Shown: positions 49,198 to 57,571 of the stretch, one piece after another
Layout: every line of letters starts with the position of its first letter
Numbering within the stretch: the first letter of the stretch is position 1
Origin: a virus
Virus record (IMG/VR): IMGVR_UViG_3300020463_000023
Location: 1-58,852 of that record
Reading direction: 5' to 3' (one strand)
Length of the DNA: 58,852 bases
Translations under genes and position numbers: made by a program
The notes under the pieces: model-generated
What the model was told of the DNA's origin: nothing
What the model saw: the letters and a program-made list of their open reading frames with translations, nothing else
The model's database searches: none

Positions 49198-49226
49198 TTG
49201 ACGGTTATACCATTACCATGTATAAT
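49198..49226 (+). promoter_or_regulatory. sigma70 promoter TTGACG-17-TATAAT with overlapping palindrome
   Basis: -35 TTGACG (49198-49203) and -10 TATAAT (49221-49226) at 17 bp. TTACCA (49213-49218) and TGGTAA (49229-49234) form an inverted repeat around the -10, a possible operator. Confidence 0.8.
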
Positions 49227-49251
49227 AGTGGTAACAAAGGAGAGAAAGACA

Positions 49252-49605
49252 ATGTATAAATGTTCAGCAAAAGCAAGTTTGGTAGTAGATCAGATTAGAT
49301 CTAGATGCCAAGAGGACACGCAGACCAACAACAAATGGAGAGGTAGATCAGGAAACTACATGTACATCATGGGCAGAGAGAACGCCGATGGTAAGGCTAC
49401 AGGTGTGGTACACAAGATCGCTGACGACGGATCACACAAGTTGTGTGGATCATTCAAGATCATGAGTGATGGTATCATAACAAGGTTCACAGGTTTGTCA
49501 AAAGCAGACTGGAACAATGCTATGAGAAATGCGGAAGCCGAGTACAAAGTGAAGTACGAAGCGGAAACAACAGAACCAGCAACAGAACAAAAAGTTGCAG
49601 TGTAA
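49252..49605 (+). CDS. hypothetical small protein, strongly promoted
   Basis: A 117-aa protein from ATG 49252, which has AAAGGAG upstream. MYKCSAKASLVVDQIRSRCQ, then YMYIMGRENADGKATGVVHK with a glycine-rich beta pattern, and a Thr/Glu-rich tail. An excellent promoter suggests abundant early expression. No family recognised. Confidence 0.6.
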   Translation: MYKCSAKASLVVDQIRSRCQEDTQTNNKWRGRSGNYMYIMGRENADGKATGVVHKIADDGSHKLCGSFKIMSDGIITRFTGLSKADWNNAMRNAEAEYKVKYEAETTEPATEQKVAV

Positions 49606-49665
49606 ATTGACGATGCGTCCAAAAGCAAGTGGGCTCGAGTACCCCCATAGTGCCAACAAGGCCAT

Positions 49666-50346
49666 ATGCATAAAAATCTCGGCCCACACGCATCTTTGAT
49701 TATGTCCAAAAAAAAGATTAAATCCACGATCTACGTCACACTAGGTGTCATCGTTGTTATTACGTTGACCTATGTGTACGGCACATTCAATCCAAACCAA
49801 CACGTCATAACAAAGATCGAAGATCAGTTTCACAAGCATGAAATGAAGATCATAGAAGAGTTAGGCTTGAAAGAACCAGAGTTTGAATTCACAGACAAGC
49901 CTTCATTTATAAATGCTACATCAAATTGCGTGGCCTATCTAAATTGGACCACTGACAAAGAAAAAAGGATTCCTATCAGTATAGTAATAGCAATGGCAGG
50001 CATAGAGAGTGCATGGGGACAAAGCAGATTCGCCCGTGAAGGAAATGCCCTCTTTGGCGTAAGGACTTGGGATTTGGAAAACACTCCACACATGAAAGCA
50101 CTTGGTAATCCAGATGCCAGTTGGGGAGTAAAGAAATACAAGACCAAATGCCAAAGTGTAAAAGACATGATACGAATACTGAACACGCACCCGGCCTATG
50201 ATAAGTTCCGTCAATACAGGACAGCACAATTGGACGCAGGTGAATGGAATTACAGTGAACTTCTATCAGGTATGACTGCTTGGAGCACCAATCCAAATTA
50301 CCAGAAAATAATACTTTCAACCATAGTTGACAATAAACTACCTTAA
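49666..50346 (+). CDS. Bax-like N-acetylglucosaminidase, membrane anchored
   Basis: Up to 226 aa. A signal-anchor helix (about residues 21-41, IYVTLGVIVVITLTYVYG) is followed by the glucosaminidase core: ISIVIAMAGIESAWGQSRFA with catalytic Glu, then EGNALFGVRTW and YDKFRQYRTAQLDAGEW. This is the family of Bax and flagellar-type muramidases; in a phage it would cut peptidoglycan during release. Start uncertain: ATG 49666 (AAGG upstream) or ATG 49702 (MSKKKIK). Confidence 0.75.
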   Translation: MHKNLGPHASLIMSKKKIKSTIYVTLGVIVVITLTYVYGTFNPNQHVITKIEDQFHKHEMKIIEELGLKEPEFEFTDKPSFINATSNCVAYLNWTTDKEKRIPISIVIAMAGIESAWGQSRFAREGNALFGVRTWDLENTPHMKALGNPDASWGVKKYKTKCQSVKDMIRILNTHPAYDKFRQYRTAQLDAGEWNYSELLSGMTAWSTNPNYQKIILSTIVDNKLP

Positions 50347-50355
50347 CAGTATAAT
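50327..50355 (+). promoter_or_regulatory. sigma70 promoter TTGACA-17-TATAAT
   Basis: Perfect hexamers at ideal spacing (50327-50332 and 50350-50355). ATG 50361 lies 5 nt past the -10, so the transcript would be leaderless. Confidence 0.8.
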
Positions 50356-50360
50356 TTAGA

Positions 50361-50723
50361 ATGGGATTCATACAAATGAAACTGCCGAAACGTATTCGAC
50401 ACAAGATCGAGAACTCCCGAAGGAACAGAGAGGCACAGGCCAATCATGAGGAATGGTTAGCATCGCAGGGCCTAGACACATACACACTCAAGCAGAAGGC
50501 AAAAGGATTTAAGGGTTACGACATACCTGAGTACAAGTCAGATCCCAACCAACCCAAGTGTGGTGACAAGATACCAGTAAACGGTGGCAGAAAGGCACAC
50601 CCACAGGCCTACTCCGGAGAACGTAAGTTGTTAGGCATAGGCCTAATGCACAAGAGTAATCTTGTTCCTGTGTGGGACGAAGAAGGTGCCAAGGAGATCA
50701 CCCTTATGAAAGGTAACAAGTGA
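50361..50723 (+). CDS. hypothetical basic protein
   Basis: A 120-aa, basic protein beginning MGFIQMKLPKRIRHKIENSR. The ATG at 50361 sits where the promoter predicts the transcript to begin; ATG 50376 is the alternative. GGRKHPQAYSGERKLLGIGL is in the second half. Function unknown. Confidence 0.55.
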   Translation: MGFIQMKLPKRIRHKIENSRRNREAQANHEEWLASQGLDTYTLKQKAKGFKGYDIPEYKSDPNQPKCGDKIPVNGGRKAHPQAYSGERKLLGIGLMHKSNLVPVWDEEGAKEITLMKGNK

Positions 50724-50956
50724 TGCAGAATCATTTAAGGAATGTAAGGGCATTGATGGAAAATGCCAAAAATTTTGATGTCACTCGAAAGATCGACACT
50801 TACGAATATGAGTCTCTGGAAAAACTGATACTGGACGACGACGTGAGGTACAGTGAGATAATGGAGATTTTCACTGACAAGGACTACCGAGATTGGTTCC
50901 ATGAAAGGAACTTCAAAGGTAAGGAATACAACATAACCAAATTCCACGAGTTATGA
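50723..50956 (+). CDS. hypothetical small protein
   Basis: A 77-aa charged protein (MQNHLRNVRALMENAKNFDV), starting in a TGATG overlap with the previous gene and ending in an ATGA overlap with the next. No family recognised. Confidence 0.6.
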   Translation: MQNHLRNVRALMENAKNFDVTRKIDTYEYESLEKLILDDDVRYSEIMEIFTDKDYRDWFHERNFKGKEYNITKFHEL

Positions 50957-51198
50957 AAATACGTTACTACAAGAAGATAGACGGCTGGCGATGGCTTGGC
51001 TTCATATTGGCCATGTTGAGTGCTTTCACATTGAGTGGCGGTAATCCAGATGTGCAATGGTTAGGATGGTCGGTTGCTTTGATATCTTGTAGCATATGGA
51101 TATGGATGGGTGTCAAAGACAAAGATACACCAAGGGCACTCATGGAACTGATGTATCTTCTACTCGCAATCAGGGGTGTGTACAACTGGCTTGCCTAA
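50953..51198 (+). CDS. small integral membrane protein, three helices
   Basis: An 81-aa protein with three hydrophobic segments (GFILAMLSAFTLSG, GWSVALISCSIWIWMGV and MELMYLLLAIRGVYNWLA). A small multi-spanning protein of this kind in phages may change membrane permeability, or be a relic of a host gene. No family assigned. Confidence 0.55.
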   Translation: MKIRYYKKIDGWRWLGFILAMLSAFTLSGGNPDVQWLGWSVALISCSIWIWMGVKDKDTPRALMELMYLLLAIRGVYNWLA

Positions 51199-51239
51199 AA
51201 ACCTAGTAAAATCAACACTTCTAACAAGATCAACTTTGG

Positions 51240-51267
51240 TTGACGTATTTGGAAAACATGCTATAAT
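51240..51267 (+). promoter_or_regulatory. sigma70 promoter TTGACG-16-TATAAT
   Basis: -35 (51240-51245) and -10 (51262-51267) followed 5 nt later by ATG 51273: another leaderless early start. Confidence 0.75.
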
Positions 51268-51272
51268 TTAAT

Positions 51273-51419
51273 ATGATTAGACTAATAATACTATTTGCAA
51301 TCTTCCTAGCGGTATATCCGATGATAGGTGATGGTTGGGCACAGTTCAGCAATGACTTTCCTGTTATTGCAGATGTTCCTAACTGGATATCAGAGCAGAT
51401 TGCAAAATTTAACAAGTAA
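51273..51419 (+). CDS. 48-aa signal-peptide-bearing small protein
   Basis: Begins MIRLIILFAIFLAVYPMIG, a typical export or anchor helix, then a short tail with FSNDFPVIADVPNWISEQI. It is produced from its own promoter and precedes the lipoprotein gene. Function unknown. Confidence 0.55.
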   Translation: MIRLIILFAIFLAVYPMIGDGWAQFSNDFPVIADVPNWISEQIAKFNK

Positions 51420-51427
51420 GGAAACAA

Positions 51428-51979
51428 ATGAAGAACATGACAAAAGTGATCTTGATATTGGTAGCAGGCCTGATGTTGGCACAGTGTTCTACCTACAAGA
51501 TCAAACCAGACATGAATAAAAGTGGAGTGGTGAACAAAACGCCTAAATGGTATGTTGAGTACAAACACGAAACTATGTTCAAGTACCAAGAGGCGGCCAC
51601 TGCAATAAGTCCAGACATGGAATTAGCGGTGAAAAAAGCCACACTGTTGGCCAAAGCCAAACTAGTTGATCGTATCAACGGTGAGATGAATAACAGAACA
51701 ACAATCACTAAGAACGAAGCAGGCACTAACGAGGATCTTAATGTCACTGCAGGTTCGCAGGATGTTGTTGTAAATGTTATAGAGGACACTCTTGCAAGAG
51801 GTTACGAAGTTACCAAACAGGAAATGTATATCACTAAGGCAAAGTCTTACAGAGTGTACGTGATGATAGAAGTCAGCAAGAAGGAAGTTGAAGAGATCAT
51901 CAATCAAGTTAACAAAAGAAGATTGGCTTTAATTGACACCAAAGGTATCAATGACCAGGCTAAAGAGATATTGAACTAG
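51428..51979 (+). CDS. LPP20-like outer-membrane lipoprotein
   Basis: A 183-aa protein. The N-terminus MTKVILILVAGLMLAQCSTY has a clear lipobox (LAQC) for lipid modification and envelope anchoring. The ISPDMELAVKKATLLAKAKL region with DRINGEM is the LPP20/lipoprotein fold (mostly helix then beta strands). AAGGAAACAA is a good Shine-Dalgarno sequence. Phage lipoproteins of this kind can block superinfection or destabilise the outer membrane; the role here is inference. Confidence 0.7.
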   Translation: MKNMTKVILILVAGLMLAQCSTYKIKPDMNKSGVVNKTPKWYVEYKHETMFKYQEAATAISPDMELAVKKATLLAKAKLVDRINGEMNNRTTITKNEAGTNEDLNVTAGSQDVVVNVIEDTLARGYEVTKQEMYITKAKSYRVYVMIEVSKKEVEEIINQVNKRRLALIDTKGINDQAKEILN

Positions 51980-51982
51980 GCT

Positions 51983-52339
51983 ATGAGAAATATATATTAC
52001 ATCATTGGCCTGGCGTTCTTAACTTTAGCCTTAATCATATTCTCAACCACTGCGGATGCTGGCGGACCATGGAACGATCAATATTGTGACGTCGAGGTTA
52101 CAAAGGTAAAAGTTGTGAACGAAAAAGGTGAAACAATAAAAAATTTAACAGAAGAGAAAGTCACCTGTAATGATGGAGCATCAGATTTCCTATTCGATTC
52201 AGGCATAGCAGAAAACTGTGAAATGTACACATGGGAGATGCCAATTAAGAACCAATTAGTGACACAGAGGCAAATTGCCTGCCAAAAAATAAATGGGGGT
52301 GGATATGAAATTGTTCAAGGTTATCACGGTATCGATTAG
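51983..52339 (+). CDS. exported protein with four or more cysteines
   Basis: A 118-aa protein with a cleavable signal peptide (MRNIYYIIGLAFLTLALIIF ... TTADA). The mature part has paired Cys (YCDVEV, VTCNDG, ENCEMY, IACQKI), suggesting disulfides in the periplasm. It overlaps the next gene's start. No family recognised. Confidence 0.6.
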   Translation: MRNIYYIIGLAFLTLALIIFSTTADAGGPWNDQYCDVEVTKVKVVNEKGETIKNLTEEKVTCNDGASDFLFDSGIAENCEMYTWEMPIKNQLVTQRQIACQKINGGGYEIVQGYHGID

Positions 52340-52736
52340 CCTTTTGCTGTCCAACATAGCATTGGCAGACACAAAAGGTCAGATAGGAAAGATGCCAACA
52401 CCCGATTGGTGGGGGGAACAACTCAAATACAGCACAGTCAATTTCAAGTTCAGACGAACACAGTATCTTGGATTCTGGCTCAAACGAGAAGAGAAGAGTA
52501 TGCACCAATCAGCAGTATATTTCGCACTGAATAATGCACATAACGGCGAGATTGTAAGTTGGTACAGCAAGAAGCGTTTGGCGGGCGGCAAGGTGCGTGT
52601 GATACATTCGTACCCTATATCAGGAGGATACTGCCGTACATACCAAGCATTCATACAGGTTAAAGGCAAATCACGTCACAGTACCAACAACGCCTGCAAA
52701 TATATAAACGGCTGGCCTTGGTGGTTTTATAAATAG
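52305..52736 (+). CDS. 17-kDa-surface-antigen-like exported protein
   Basis: A 143-aa protein from ATG 52305, behind GGGGGTGG. Signal peptide MKLFKVITVSISLLLSNIAL then ADTKG. The C-terminal domain (FALNNAHNGEIVSWYSKKR, GGYCRTYQAFIQVKGKS, ACKYINGWPW) resembles the domain with conserved W, YCR and ACR...GW motifs found at the end of rickettsial 17-kDa antigens and many alphaproteobacterial surface proteins. The glycine zipper of the full antigen is absent. It looks like a captured host domain. Confidence 0.6.
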   Translation: MKLFKVITVSISLLLSNIALADTKGQIGKMPTPDWWGEQLKYSTVNFKFRRTQYLGFWLKREEKSMHQSAVYFALNNAHNGEIVSWYSKKRLAGGKVRVIHSYPISGGYCRTYQAFIQVKGKSRHSTNNACKYINGWPWWFYK

Positions 52737-52748
52737 TTGTTATAAATA
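52728..52748 (+). promoter_or_regulatory. tandem late promoters TATAAATA x2
   Basis: Two perfect TATAAATA copies (52728-52735 and 52741-52748), 13 bp apart, 29 nt before ATG 52777. Tandem late promoters would suit a very abundant protein. Confidence 0.75.
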
Positions 52749-52776
52749 AGTACATAAGACAAAGGATTAAAAAACT

Positions 52777-53436
52777 ATGGCAACAGTAATACCAAAATAT
52801 AATAGAATTGTACAGGACCAGCCACAACAGGCGTTCTACATGGTCTCTATAAACACATCGGGTTTCTTAGACACAGAAACAAACAATGGTGGAAGAATAT
52901 CACCATGTGTTGCTGAGGACTTCGCAACAGCACCAACAACTCTTGCACAGTCTAGATTAGTATCAAGAGGTGCATTAAGATTCAAAAAGATGTTGGAATT
53001 ACTACAAGTTAGATCAAACGTGAGTGTTAGAAACTTACTAACAACTTATGGCAGTGATGCAGGTGATCAGCCAATTACTAAATTACAGTTCGGTCTAGTG
53101 TACGACAACGACAACTTCTTACCTACAACAGGTACTGCAGGTGACGGTTCAACAGCGACGACTACAAAAGTAGGTTTCATCAAAGACAAAATCACAGAAG
53201 CACTTTACGGCACATTCACAGAGAGAATGCAAGTGTTCAATCCAACAGCAGGAGCAGGCTTGATCCTGAACGAGGAGATCACTGCCGGACCTGTGTTATT
53301 GGTTTCACAAGATGATATCCTGGATGCGGTCACTGTGACAGAAGCGTTAGACACAGCAACAATGGTATCTGGTTTCAGACCAACGTTGGCAAGTGAGTTA
53401 CCAACTGACAACGCTGACAACGACACAGCAGAGTAA
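52777..53436 (+). CDS. abundant virion-type structural protein
   Basis: A 219-aa, Thr/Gly/Asp-rich protein with no Cys pairs (MATVIPKYNRIVQDQPQQAF). LRFKKMLELLQVRSNVSVRN and FIKDKITEALYGTFTERMQV are the clearest helices. Double late promoter and AAAGGATT Shine-Dalgarno sequence indicate high late expression. Candidate head, tail-tube or tail-sheath accessory protein; the sequence alone does not decide. Confidence 0.6.
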   Translation: MATVIPKYNRIVQDQPQQAFYMVSINTSGFLDTETNNGGRISPCVAEDFATAPTTLAQSRLVSRGALRFKKMLELLQVRSNVSVRNLLTTYGSDAGDQPITKLQFGLVYDNDNFLPTTGTAGDGSTATTTKVGFIKDKITEALYGTFTERMQVFNPTAGAGLILNEEITAGPVLLVSQDDILDAVTVTEALDTATMVSGFRPTLASELPTDNADNDTAE

Positions 53437-53449
53437 TAATCAATAATTT

Positions 53450-53659
53450 TTAATCGTAAGCGTGAGTGCAACCTAGTTCTAGGTGTGCAACAGTCAAGTA
53501 ACCGTCTTCGTCAGTGAACATTTCAAGGGTTTGTTGTTTTTTAAGGACTAATGCTTTTTCGCATTCGGCTTTGGTATCGAAAAATCTTGGTGGATCTTCA
53601 TGCATGGTATTGCATTCTAAAACCGTGACAGCACAGATCACTGCAAACATCTTGAACAT
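53450..53659 (-). CDS. small secreted four-cysteine protein, family copy 3
   Basis: A 69-aa protein beginning MFKMFAVICAVTVLECNTMH, then EDPPRFFDTKAECEKALVLK and ELGCTHAYD. Closest to copy 2 at 38582 (EDP, then T-x-x-E-C and a late Cys). Probably periplasmic. Its presence at three separate sites suggests an important, mobile family. Confidence 0.6.
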   Translation of the reverse strand: MFKMFAVICAVTVLECNTMHEDPPRFFDTKAECEKALVLKKQQTLEMFTDEDGYLTVAHLELGCTHAYD

Positions 53660-53670
53660 ACTATTAGTTA

Positions 53671-53916
53671 TTAATCGTCTGCGTAGGTTATTCCAGATCC
53701 TGCAGTTGTAAATTCTGTGGAGTGATCACCTGACGCTCTGTAGGTTGCTTTCCAAGCCGCTGACCATATGGCATACTTGGCCTTCGTCGTGGCCCTGTCT
53801 GCCTTGGTATTGGCAGGTGTGCCTGTGTTGGTTGCATGAGCAATGCCGTTGGGTTCGAAAGGCCTAGTGGGCCTGTTCAATGTGTTTTGATATCCTGCTA
53901 ATAGTGTCAGTGCCAT
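53671..53916 (-). CDS. hypothetical protein, polar low-complexity
   Basis: An 81-aa protein from ATG 53916, which has GGTAAATA 5 nt upstream on the minus strand. MALTLLAGYQNTLNRPTRPF then an Ala/Thr-rich part (KYAIWSAAWKATYRASGDHS). A late, possibly virion, protein. No family recognised. Confidence 0.5.
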   Translation of the reverse strand: MALTLLAGYQNTLNRPTRPFEPNGIAHATNTGTPANTKADRATTKAKYAIWSAAWKATYRASGDHSTEFTTAGSGITYADD

Positions 53917-53921
53917 GCTAA

Positions 53922-53929
53922 TATTTACC
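53922..53929 (-). promoter_or_regulatory. late-type promoter GGTAAATA
   Basis: On the minus strand GGTAAATA, then TTAGC and ATG 53916: the 5-nt spacing again. Confidence 0.5.
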
Positions 53930-53984
53930 AAACTATTCAGTAGCATAAATGCAGGCTTAATGTTATAGTAAATACACTTTATAA

Positions 53985-56042
53985 ATGTTTATCGCGATAC
54001 TCACATTACTATCGGCACTGTCCATTTCAGGGGTGGCAATCTTCTATTCCGTTATTGGACTTGCGACCATCTTCCCAGGTGCATTCGTACCTGTTGTGAT
54101 CATGGGTGGAGTATTGGAAGTGGGCAAACTGATAACGGCCTCATGGCTGTACAGGAACTGGAAGTTCACTCCGTTCATGCTGAAAACCTATCTTACGACT
54201 GCTGTTATCATATTGAGTTTGATCACGAGTATGGGTATCTTTGGATTCCTATCAAAGGCACATCTGGAACAGAACCTAGCATCAGACACACTGATACAAC
54301 GTATACAGATACTTGAGGACAAGATAGAAAGTGAGAAGATGTCTATCGAAAGACAGACTCTCATAATCAACAGGGCAGAGAAAGCCATCAGCAGAGACAC
54401 AGGCACAGCATCAGGTGATATCGAAGTTCAACAATCAATCATTGCAGATGCTAATGAAAAATTGAAAACACTACTTGCGGTCGAGACCAACACGATACGA
54501 GATCTCAACGACAGGCTGAATACAACGGTCAAAGATCTCAACGACAGGCTTAAAACATTAGACAAAAACGTCAGTGATGTGTTGACATCAAACAAATCAT
54601 TCTTCAATGAAGAGAAAGCGGCCGCGGACCTTAAAGCGTCACAGAAAGTGGAGCGTGAACAGATAGCGAACAAAATAGAAGAAGCACAGGAAACGATCGC
54701 GATCAAGATAACAGAGGCAGAGAAAAGGATAGCAGAACTAAAAACAGACCACAAGACAGAGATAGCCAAAGCACAGGAGATCATAGCAAACATGAGGACA
54801 GGATCCCAGGACAACAAGGGACAGTTCACCAAAGAGATTGAGACAGCAGAGAAGAAGATATTTGACTCACAGGGCAACATAGACCTATACATTGTGGAGA
54901 AGCAACCGCTCGAGAAGGACATGCTGACGCTGGAAGCAGAAATAGGACCTGTGAAGTACATAGCGGCATTGGCCGTGGATTGGGGTATAACGGACCAGGT
55001 AGAAACTAGCAAGGCTGTAAGGTGGGTTATATTGCTGTTGATCGTGGTGTTTGATCCACTTGCTGTGTTACTATTGATTGCGGCCAACCAGAGTTTGATG
55101 AGGAGATTCCCACCCGAACCACCCAAGCCACAGGAGATAGTGGATCTGGAGAAGCCAGACGAGGAGGGCATTGATCTCAAATGGAATGCAATGATGGATA
55201 AGTCTGATGCGGCGGCCAAGATGGAACAGGCCACTCAACAACTACAGGAATGGAAGGACAAACTAGAGTCGTTCAACAGCAAGGTAGAGAAACCTGAAGC
55301 GAAACCTGTTGAGATCATACAAGAAGACGACGATGTGATCCCACACATAGATCTCGTAGGCCAAAAAAAAACTGAAGACAAAGAAATAGTAGCAGATAAC
55401 ATAGATGGATTTGATCCAGATGAAGTTGCATATGATTGGGCCACAGAACCAAAAGTTGGCAAAGACAAGCAGTTAGAAGAATTCCAGAAACGTGAGCAAG
55501 AAGAACTTGCCGCACTCCAAGAGTATGCACGTAAGGCCATGGAAGAAAATGCAACAACAGTAACGGTTGAAGAGGCATTGAAAATGTCTGAAGCAGAAAG
55601 TGTTGAGACACCTATACAAGAAGAACGTATCAAACCTGACCTAACGGAAGTTATTGAACCAGAAGCCGAAATAGAAAAACCAAAGGATGTCGTCAAAAAT
55701 TCAAAACCCAGAGTGATGAGGACAATACGACCAACCGAGGTCAGGCCCCCAAAGCCGATTCTGAGTAATTGGCAAAGAGCTGAATTACTCGACAACTTCC
55801 ACAGAGAACATGGCAACTTCGAAGACGTCCAAGGATACGTGCAGAACGAAGAGCAGGGCGATACCACTACCTGGAAAAAAATAAAGAATAAAACCACGAC
55901 AGAAGAAGACTACCACTCAAGAATGGAACAGAGGATTGAGGATTTACTGGCAAAAGTTGAAAACAAAGAAATACAACTTTCAGACTTGTCCGATGCAGAT
56001 CAAAAAGTTATACTAGAGATTATAAATCAAAAGAATGGATAA
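53985..56042 (+). CDS. large membrane protein with long coiled coil
   Basis: A 685-aa protein. Three transmembrane helices at the start (about residues 2-25, 33-52 and 70-90), a coiled coil of roughly 250 residues (IQRIQILEDKIESEKMSIER to the AEKKIFDSQGNIDLY region), a fourth transmembrane helix (about 347-366, WVILLLIVVFDPLAVLLLIA), then an acidic, Pro/Glu-rich cytoplasmic tail ending in another coiled coil. Large proteins of this build recur in T4-like marine phages with no known role; possible membrane remodelling or lysis timing. Confidence 0.65.
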   Translation: MFIAILTLLSALSISGVAIFYSVIGLATIFPGAFVPVVIMGGVLEVGKLITASWLYRNWKFTPFMLKTYLTTAVIILSLITSMGIFGFLSKAHLEQNLASDTLIQRIQILEDKIESEKMSIERQTLIINRAEKAISRDTGTASGDIEVQQSIIADANEKLKTLLAVETNTIRDLNDRLNTTVKDLNDRLKTLDKNVSDVLTSNKSFFNEEKAAADLKASQKVEREQIANKIEEAQETIAIKITEAEKRIAELKTDHKTEIAKAQEIIANMRTGSQDNKGQFTKEIETAEKKIFDSQGNIDLYIVEKQPLEKDMLTLEAEIGPVKYIAALAVDWGITDQVETSKAVRWVILLLIVVFDPLAVLLLIAANQSLMRRFPPEPPKPQEIVDLEKPDEEGIDLKWNAMMDKSDAAAKMEQATQQLQEWKDKLESFNSKVEKPEAKPVEIIQEDDDVIPHIDLVGQKKTEDKEIVADNIDGFDPDEVAYDWATEPKVGKDKQLEEFQKREQEELAALQEYARKAMEENATTVTVEEALKMSEAESVETPIQEERIKPDLTEVIEPEAEIEKPKDVVKNSKPRVMRTIRPTEVRPPKPILSNWQRAELLDNFHREHGNFEDVQGYVQNEEQGDTTTWKKIKNKTTTEEDYHSRMEQRIEDLLAKVENKEIQLSDLSDADQKVILEIINQKNG

Positions 56043-56346
56043 TATAAAAAACAAGATAGGAAATGTAACTTTGGTTACCCCTCCGTCGATGGTAGACCCA
56101 AATGGAGTCAGTTTCACCATTGTCGACCTAGATGAGGAGCAGAAGAAAATTTTTTCCAGTAAATTGGACGAACACTTTCTTAGTAGTGAAATCACAGTTT
56201 TTGTGTGGGATGGTAACAGTAGTAACGAGAAGTGGCTCGAAGAAGCAAATTTAAAAAGTGATTACGTGATTCAAGGAACACAAGATATTATTAAACAAGT
56301 GGAAACAATAAAGGTAGAGCATGACAGAAGAAAGTTTGATCTGTAA
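56035..56346 (+). CDS. hypothetical protein
   Basis: A 103-aa protein (MDNIKNKIGNVTLVTPPSMV; EITVFVWDGNSSNEKWLEEA) in overlap with the membrane-protein gene and, by 26 nt, with clpX. VWDGNS...DYVIQGTQDIIKQVE suggests a small alpha/beta domain. Its fixed place before clpX suggests a linked role. No family recognised. Confidence 0.6.
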   Translation: MDNIKNKIGNVTLVTPPSMVDPNGVSFTIVDLDEEQKKIFSSKLDEHFLSSEITVFVWDGNSSNEKWLEEANLKSDYVIQGTQDIIKQVETIKVEHDRRKFDL

Positions 56347-57571
56347 TTTTTGCAGTAAATCAAGAAAAGACGTCACAAAGATGATAGTCGGTGCCAAGAA
56401 GACATCCATCTGCAATGAGTGTGTCACTCTTTGTGTAGAAATACTGGAAGAAGACGTGATAAAAGCACGTAAAGAGAAACTGTACGCAGGAGACAAGAAC
56501 ATTCTCAATCCTGTGGCAATCAAAGAACACCTTGATCAATATGTAATAGGACAGGACGCCGCAAAGACAGTGTTGAGTGTCGCTGTGGCAAATCATTACA
56601 AAAGAATAGTACAACCACCCATTGATTTTGACCTAGACAAATCTAATGTTATGGTGTTGGGAGCCACAGGAGCAGGGAAGACGCTGATGGCAAGGACAAT
56701 AGCAAAATATCTTGATGTACCATTTGCAATCGCGGATGCGACAACTCTCACAGAGTCAGGTTACGTAGGAGAAGACGTTGAGAATGTTGTGCAAAAACTC
56801 TACGCCAATGCAGATGGCGATATTGAAAAGGCACAGAAAGGCATCATCTTTATAGACGAAATCGACAAGATATGCAGGAAAGGTGAAAACACATCGCTGA
56901 CCAGGGACGTATCTGGCGAGGGTGTGCAACAAGGATTGTTAAAAATTGTTGAAGGAACTGAATGTAGAGTGCCGCCCCATGGTGGACGTAAACATCCTGA
57001 CCAACAGACCGTGACCATAGACACGTCAAACATACTCTTCATCGTGGGTGGTGCGTTTACTGAACTGGAGAAACAGATAAGAAGGAAGAAGGCATCAGGG
57101 GGTATAGGATTTGGAACTAAACTGCAGGAACAAGACGACAGGAATTACCTGTCTGAAGCACAGCCTGAAGACCTGATCAAGTACGGACTGATACCAGAGT
57201 TTGTTGGTAGGTTCTCCATGATCACCAACATAGATCCGTTGAGTGAAGCACAACTGATAAGAATACTGACAGAACCAAAAAATGCTATCCTCAAACAGAC
57301 TCACTATCTCTTTGGACTGGACAACATAGACATTGAGTTTACCAAAGAGGCCAAGCAGTGCATCGCACGTAAGGCCAAAGAGTTAGGGACCAACGCAAGG
57401 GGGCTGAAAAACGTAGTAGACACAGTGGTTCTGCCTTATCAGTTCGACGCAGAGGAGATGAGAAACAGAGGAGTGTCCAAGATTCAGATAACTAATCAGG
57501 TGGTTGACAACGGAGCAGACCCTGTGTTAGTATTTAGAAAAACGAATGGAATATCAAAAAAACAAAGTTAG
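56321..57571 (+). CDS. clpX: ClpX AAA+ unfoldase subunit
   Basis: A 416-aa, full-length ClpX that unfolds proteins and feeds them to ClpP. Zinc-binding Cys at about 8, 11, 31 and 34; Walker A GATGAGKT (about 114-121, Ala for Pro); Walker B FIDEIDK; pore loop GYVGED; RKH loop GGRKHPDQ; IGF loop GGIGFGTK, which docks ClpP. All functional loops are intact, so it could combine with host ClpP. No clpP gene is visible in the window. It overlaps the genes on both sides (bS21 by 26 nt). Confidence 0.95.
   Translation: MTEESLICNFCSKSRKDVTKMIVGAKKTSICNECVTLCVEILEEDVIKARKEKLYAGDKNILNPVAIKEHLDQYVIGQDAAKTVLSVAVANHYKRIVQPPIDFDLDKSNVMVLGATGAGKTLMARTIAKYLDVPFAIADATTLTESGYVGEDVENVVQKLYANADGDIEKAQKGIIFIDEIDKICRKGENTSLTRDVSGEGVQQGLLKIVEGTECRVPPHGGRKHPDQQTVTIDTSNILFIVGGAFTELEKQIRRKKASGGIGFGTKLQEQDDRNYLSEAQPEDLIKYGLIPEFVGRFSMITNIDPLSEAQLIRILTEPKNAILKQTHYLFGLDNIDIEFTKEAKQCIARKAKELGTNARGLKNVVDTVVLPYQFDAEEMRNRGVSKIQITNQVVDNGADPVLVFRKTNGISKKQS

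Noticed and set aside
54428-55897. Long minus-strand ORFs (268 and 220 aa) opposite the membrane coiled-coil gene
   Set aside because: Ser/Leu/Phe-rich antisense translations of a Glu/Lys/Ala-rich coiled coil; no Shine-Dalgarno sequence or promoter and no recognisable motifs.
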